DNA of 64,000 nucleotides, taken from contig DASXTC010000075.1 of NCBI GenBank assembly GCA_036505635.1, positions 1-64,000 of the forward strand, given 5' to 3'. The position numbers and the translations under genes were made by a program. Source of the stretch: DASXTC01 sp036505635. GTDB lineage: Bacteria; Acidobacteriota; Polarisedimenticolia; JACPZX01; DASXTC01. The stretch's first letter is position 1, and every line of letters begins with the position of its first letter. The notes beneath the pieces were generated by a model. That model worked only from the letters and a program-made list of their open reading frames with translations. It was not told the origin of the DNA and did not search any database. Below, one piece after another: positions 62,936 to 64,000 of this stretch.

Positions 62936-64000
62936 ATGGTCCTGGCTGTGCCGCCGATCCTCATCCTGGTCGGTTGCCATTCCACCGGCGCGTCGAGTCA
63001 GCCTTCCCCGCCGGCAACATCATCGCGCCTCCTGCCCACGGGCGCTCTCCTCGACCCCGCGGCGCCCTCCTTTCCCGCCGGCAACATGCCGCTGGCCATC
63101 GTGCCCGCACCCGGGCCGGCAGGGCGCTGCGTCCTCTCGCTGAGCGGCTGGCGCGAGCAGGGGGTGCAGGTGGTCGACACCGTCACCCGACGGGTCCTGC
63201 AGACCCTCCCCCAAGCCGGTGCTTTCGTCGGACTCGCCTTTTCCTCCGACGGCAATACGCTGTTCGCCTCGGGGGGTGACGACGACAGCATCTGGCGATA
63301 CGCGTGGAAGGAGGGCGCCGCGACGTTTCGCGATCGCCTGGCTCTCGCTGACAAAGAGCCGGGTCAGCCCGGCCGGCGCTATCCTGCCGGGCTGGCCCTC
63401 TCCCCGGATGGGACGCGGCTCTACGTGGCGGAAAACCTCGCCGATTCAGTGGCGGTCGTGGACACGACCAGCAGACGGGTCATCGAGAACCTCCCGGTCG
63501 GACGATTCCCTTATGCGGTCGCGGTCGCCTCCGACGGCACCGTGTGGATCAGCGCCTGGGGCGGTGACACGGTCGCTTCGTTCGTCCCGGACGGCCACGG
63601 TGGGCTCGACGAGGCCGGCCGTGTGGCCACGGGACGCCATCCCTCCGCGCTCCTCCTGAACGCCGACTCCTCGCGTCTGTTCGTCGCATCCGCGAGCACG
63701 GATCGCATCGCGGTCGTCGACACGCACGCGCGGCGCGTGATCGCGATTCTGCGTGATCCGGCCACCGCGGAGACCATCGAAGGGAGCACGCCCAACGCGC
63801 TCGCGCTGTCGGTGGATGGCAGGCGGCTCTTCGTCGCCGAGGCCGACAACAACGCGGTAGCGGTCTTCGATCTCTCCTCGGCCACGGCTGGCCGCGCGGG
63901 CGCCGCCGGCGACGACCGTCTGGCTGGTCGCCTTCCCTGTGACTGGTATCCGACCGCACTCGCCGTTACTGGCGGCTCGCTGGTGGTCGTCAACGGTAAG
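62936..64000 (+). CDS. Beta-propeller (YVTN/NHL-like) lipoprotein, partial at right edge
   Basis: The reading frame from ATG 62936 runs without a stop to the end of the window (355 codons). It begins MVLAVPPILILVGCHS, a short lipoprotein signal with lipobox LVGC. The body has repeated propeller blades such as VGLAFSSDGNTLFAS, AGLALSPDGTRLYVAENLAD, YAVAVASDGTVWISAWGGD and NALALSVDGRRLFVAEADNN, the YVTN/surface-antigen type. The C-terminal part is missing; relatives may carry a phosphatase or phosphoesterase domain there. It is divergent from the TonB-dependent receptor across 186 bp, and the pair could act in uptake of the same nutrient. The start lacks a strong ribosome-binding site. Confidence 0.75.
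   Translation, partial: MVLAVPPILILVGCHSTGASSQPSPPATSSRLLPTGALLDPAAPSFPAGNMPLAIVPAPGPAGRCVLSLSGWREQGVQVVDTVTRRVLQTLPQAGAFVGLAFSSDGNTLFASGGDDDSIWRYAWKEGAATFRDRLALADKEPGQPGRRYPAGLALSPDGTRLYVAENLADSVAVVDTTSRRVIENLPVGRFPYAVAVASDGTVWISAWGGDTVASFVPDGHGGLDEAGRVATGRHPSALLLNADSSRLFVASASTDRIAVVDTHARRVIAILRDPATAETIEGSTPNALALSVDGRRLFVAEADNNAVAVFDLSSATAGRAGAAGDDRLAGRLPCDWYPTALAVTGGSLVVVNGK

Overview
The window is a high-GC bacterial chromosome segment of about 64 kb, probably from an uncultured Acidobacteriota-like organism. This rests on gene content, not on a marker gene: a dense run of Hanks-type Ser/Thr kinases with PD40/TolB-like sensor propellers, an ECF sigma factor paired with a kinase-TPR protein, large secreted proteases with cadherin-like repeats, and a TonB-dependent receptor. 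No rRNA or complete tRNA was found. Several genes carry frameshifts, some in G runs, so draft-assembly error must be kept in mind.

Layout. 0-10.4 kb: a cyclic-di-GMP-I (GEMM-I) riboswitch at the left edge, followed by two giant envelope genes: a DUF11-repeat surface protein and an OmpA-module/beta-barrel protein. 10.8-26.5 kb: a kinase hotspot with two kinase-PD40 receptors, a zinc-ribbon kinase with a polytopic membrane C-terminus, a small membrane protein, a remarkable kinase-AAA-TPR protein ending in two oligopeptide-binding-protein domains, and a truncated zinc-ribbon kinase fused to an unrelated tail. 26.5-31.3 kb: two small unknown genes, then a kinase-TPR gene (frameshifted) and an ECF sigma gene (in-frame amber). 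31.3-40.9 kb: a subtilase with octapeptide repeats, a MalT/BTAD-type regulator whose GTG start overlaps the stop of a peptide-binding-protein gene, and two divergent peptide-transporter permeases without an ATPase gene.

41-56 kb: an M36 metalloprotease, a membrane-TPR protein, a scarred plastic region (dppC-like duplicate, TPR tail, tyrosine-recombinase C-terminus, tRNA 3' end, IS4-type transposase wreck, 17-bp inverted repeats), a secreted repeat protein and an HExxH protein with five cadherin-like repeats. 56-64 kb: an envelope group (outer-membrane barrel, transglycosylase-associated protein, YggT-like, AI-2E exporter pseudogene, BON lipoprotein), a frameshifted TonB-dependent receptor and a divergent beta-propeller lipoprotein that runs off the right edge.

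How the parts may work together. The strongest theme is coupling of extracytoplasmic-type ligand-binding modules to signalling proteins. Peptide-binding (SBP family 5) domains occur once as C-terminal modules of a kinase-ATPase and once as a separate secreted protein translationally coupled to an AAA-TPR-BTAD transcription regulator. Three kinase-type genes share an extended -10 motif exactly 7 nt before ATG, which predicts leaderless transcripts. The c-di-GMP riboswitch suggests that surface adhesion is set by second-messenger level.
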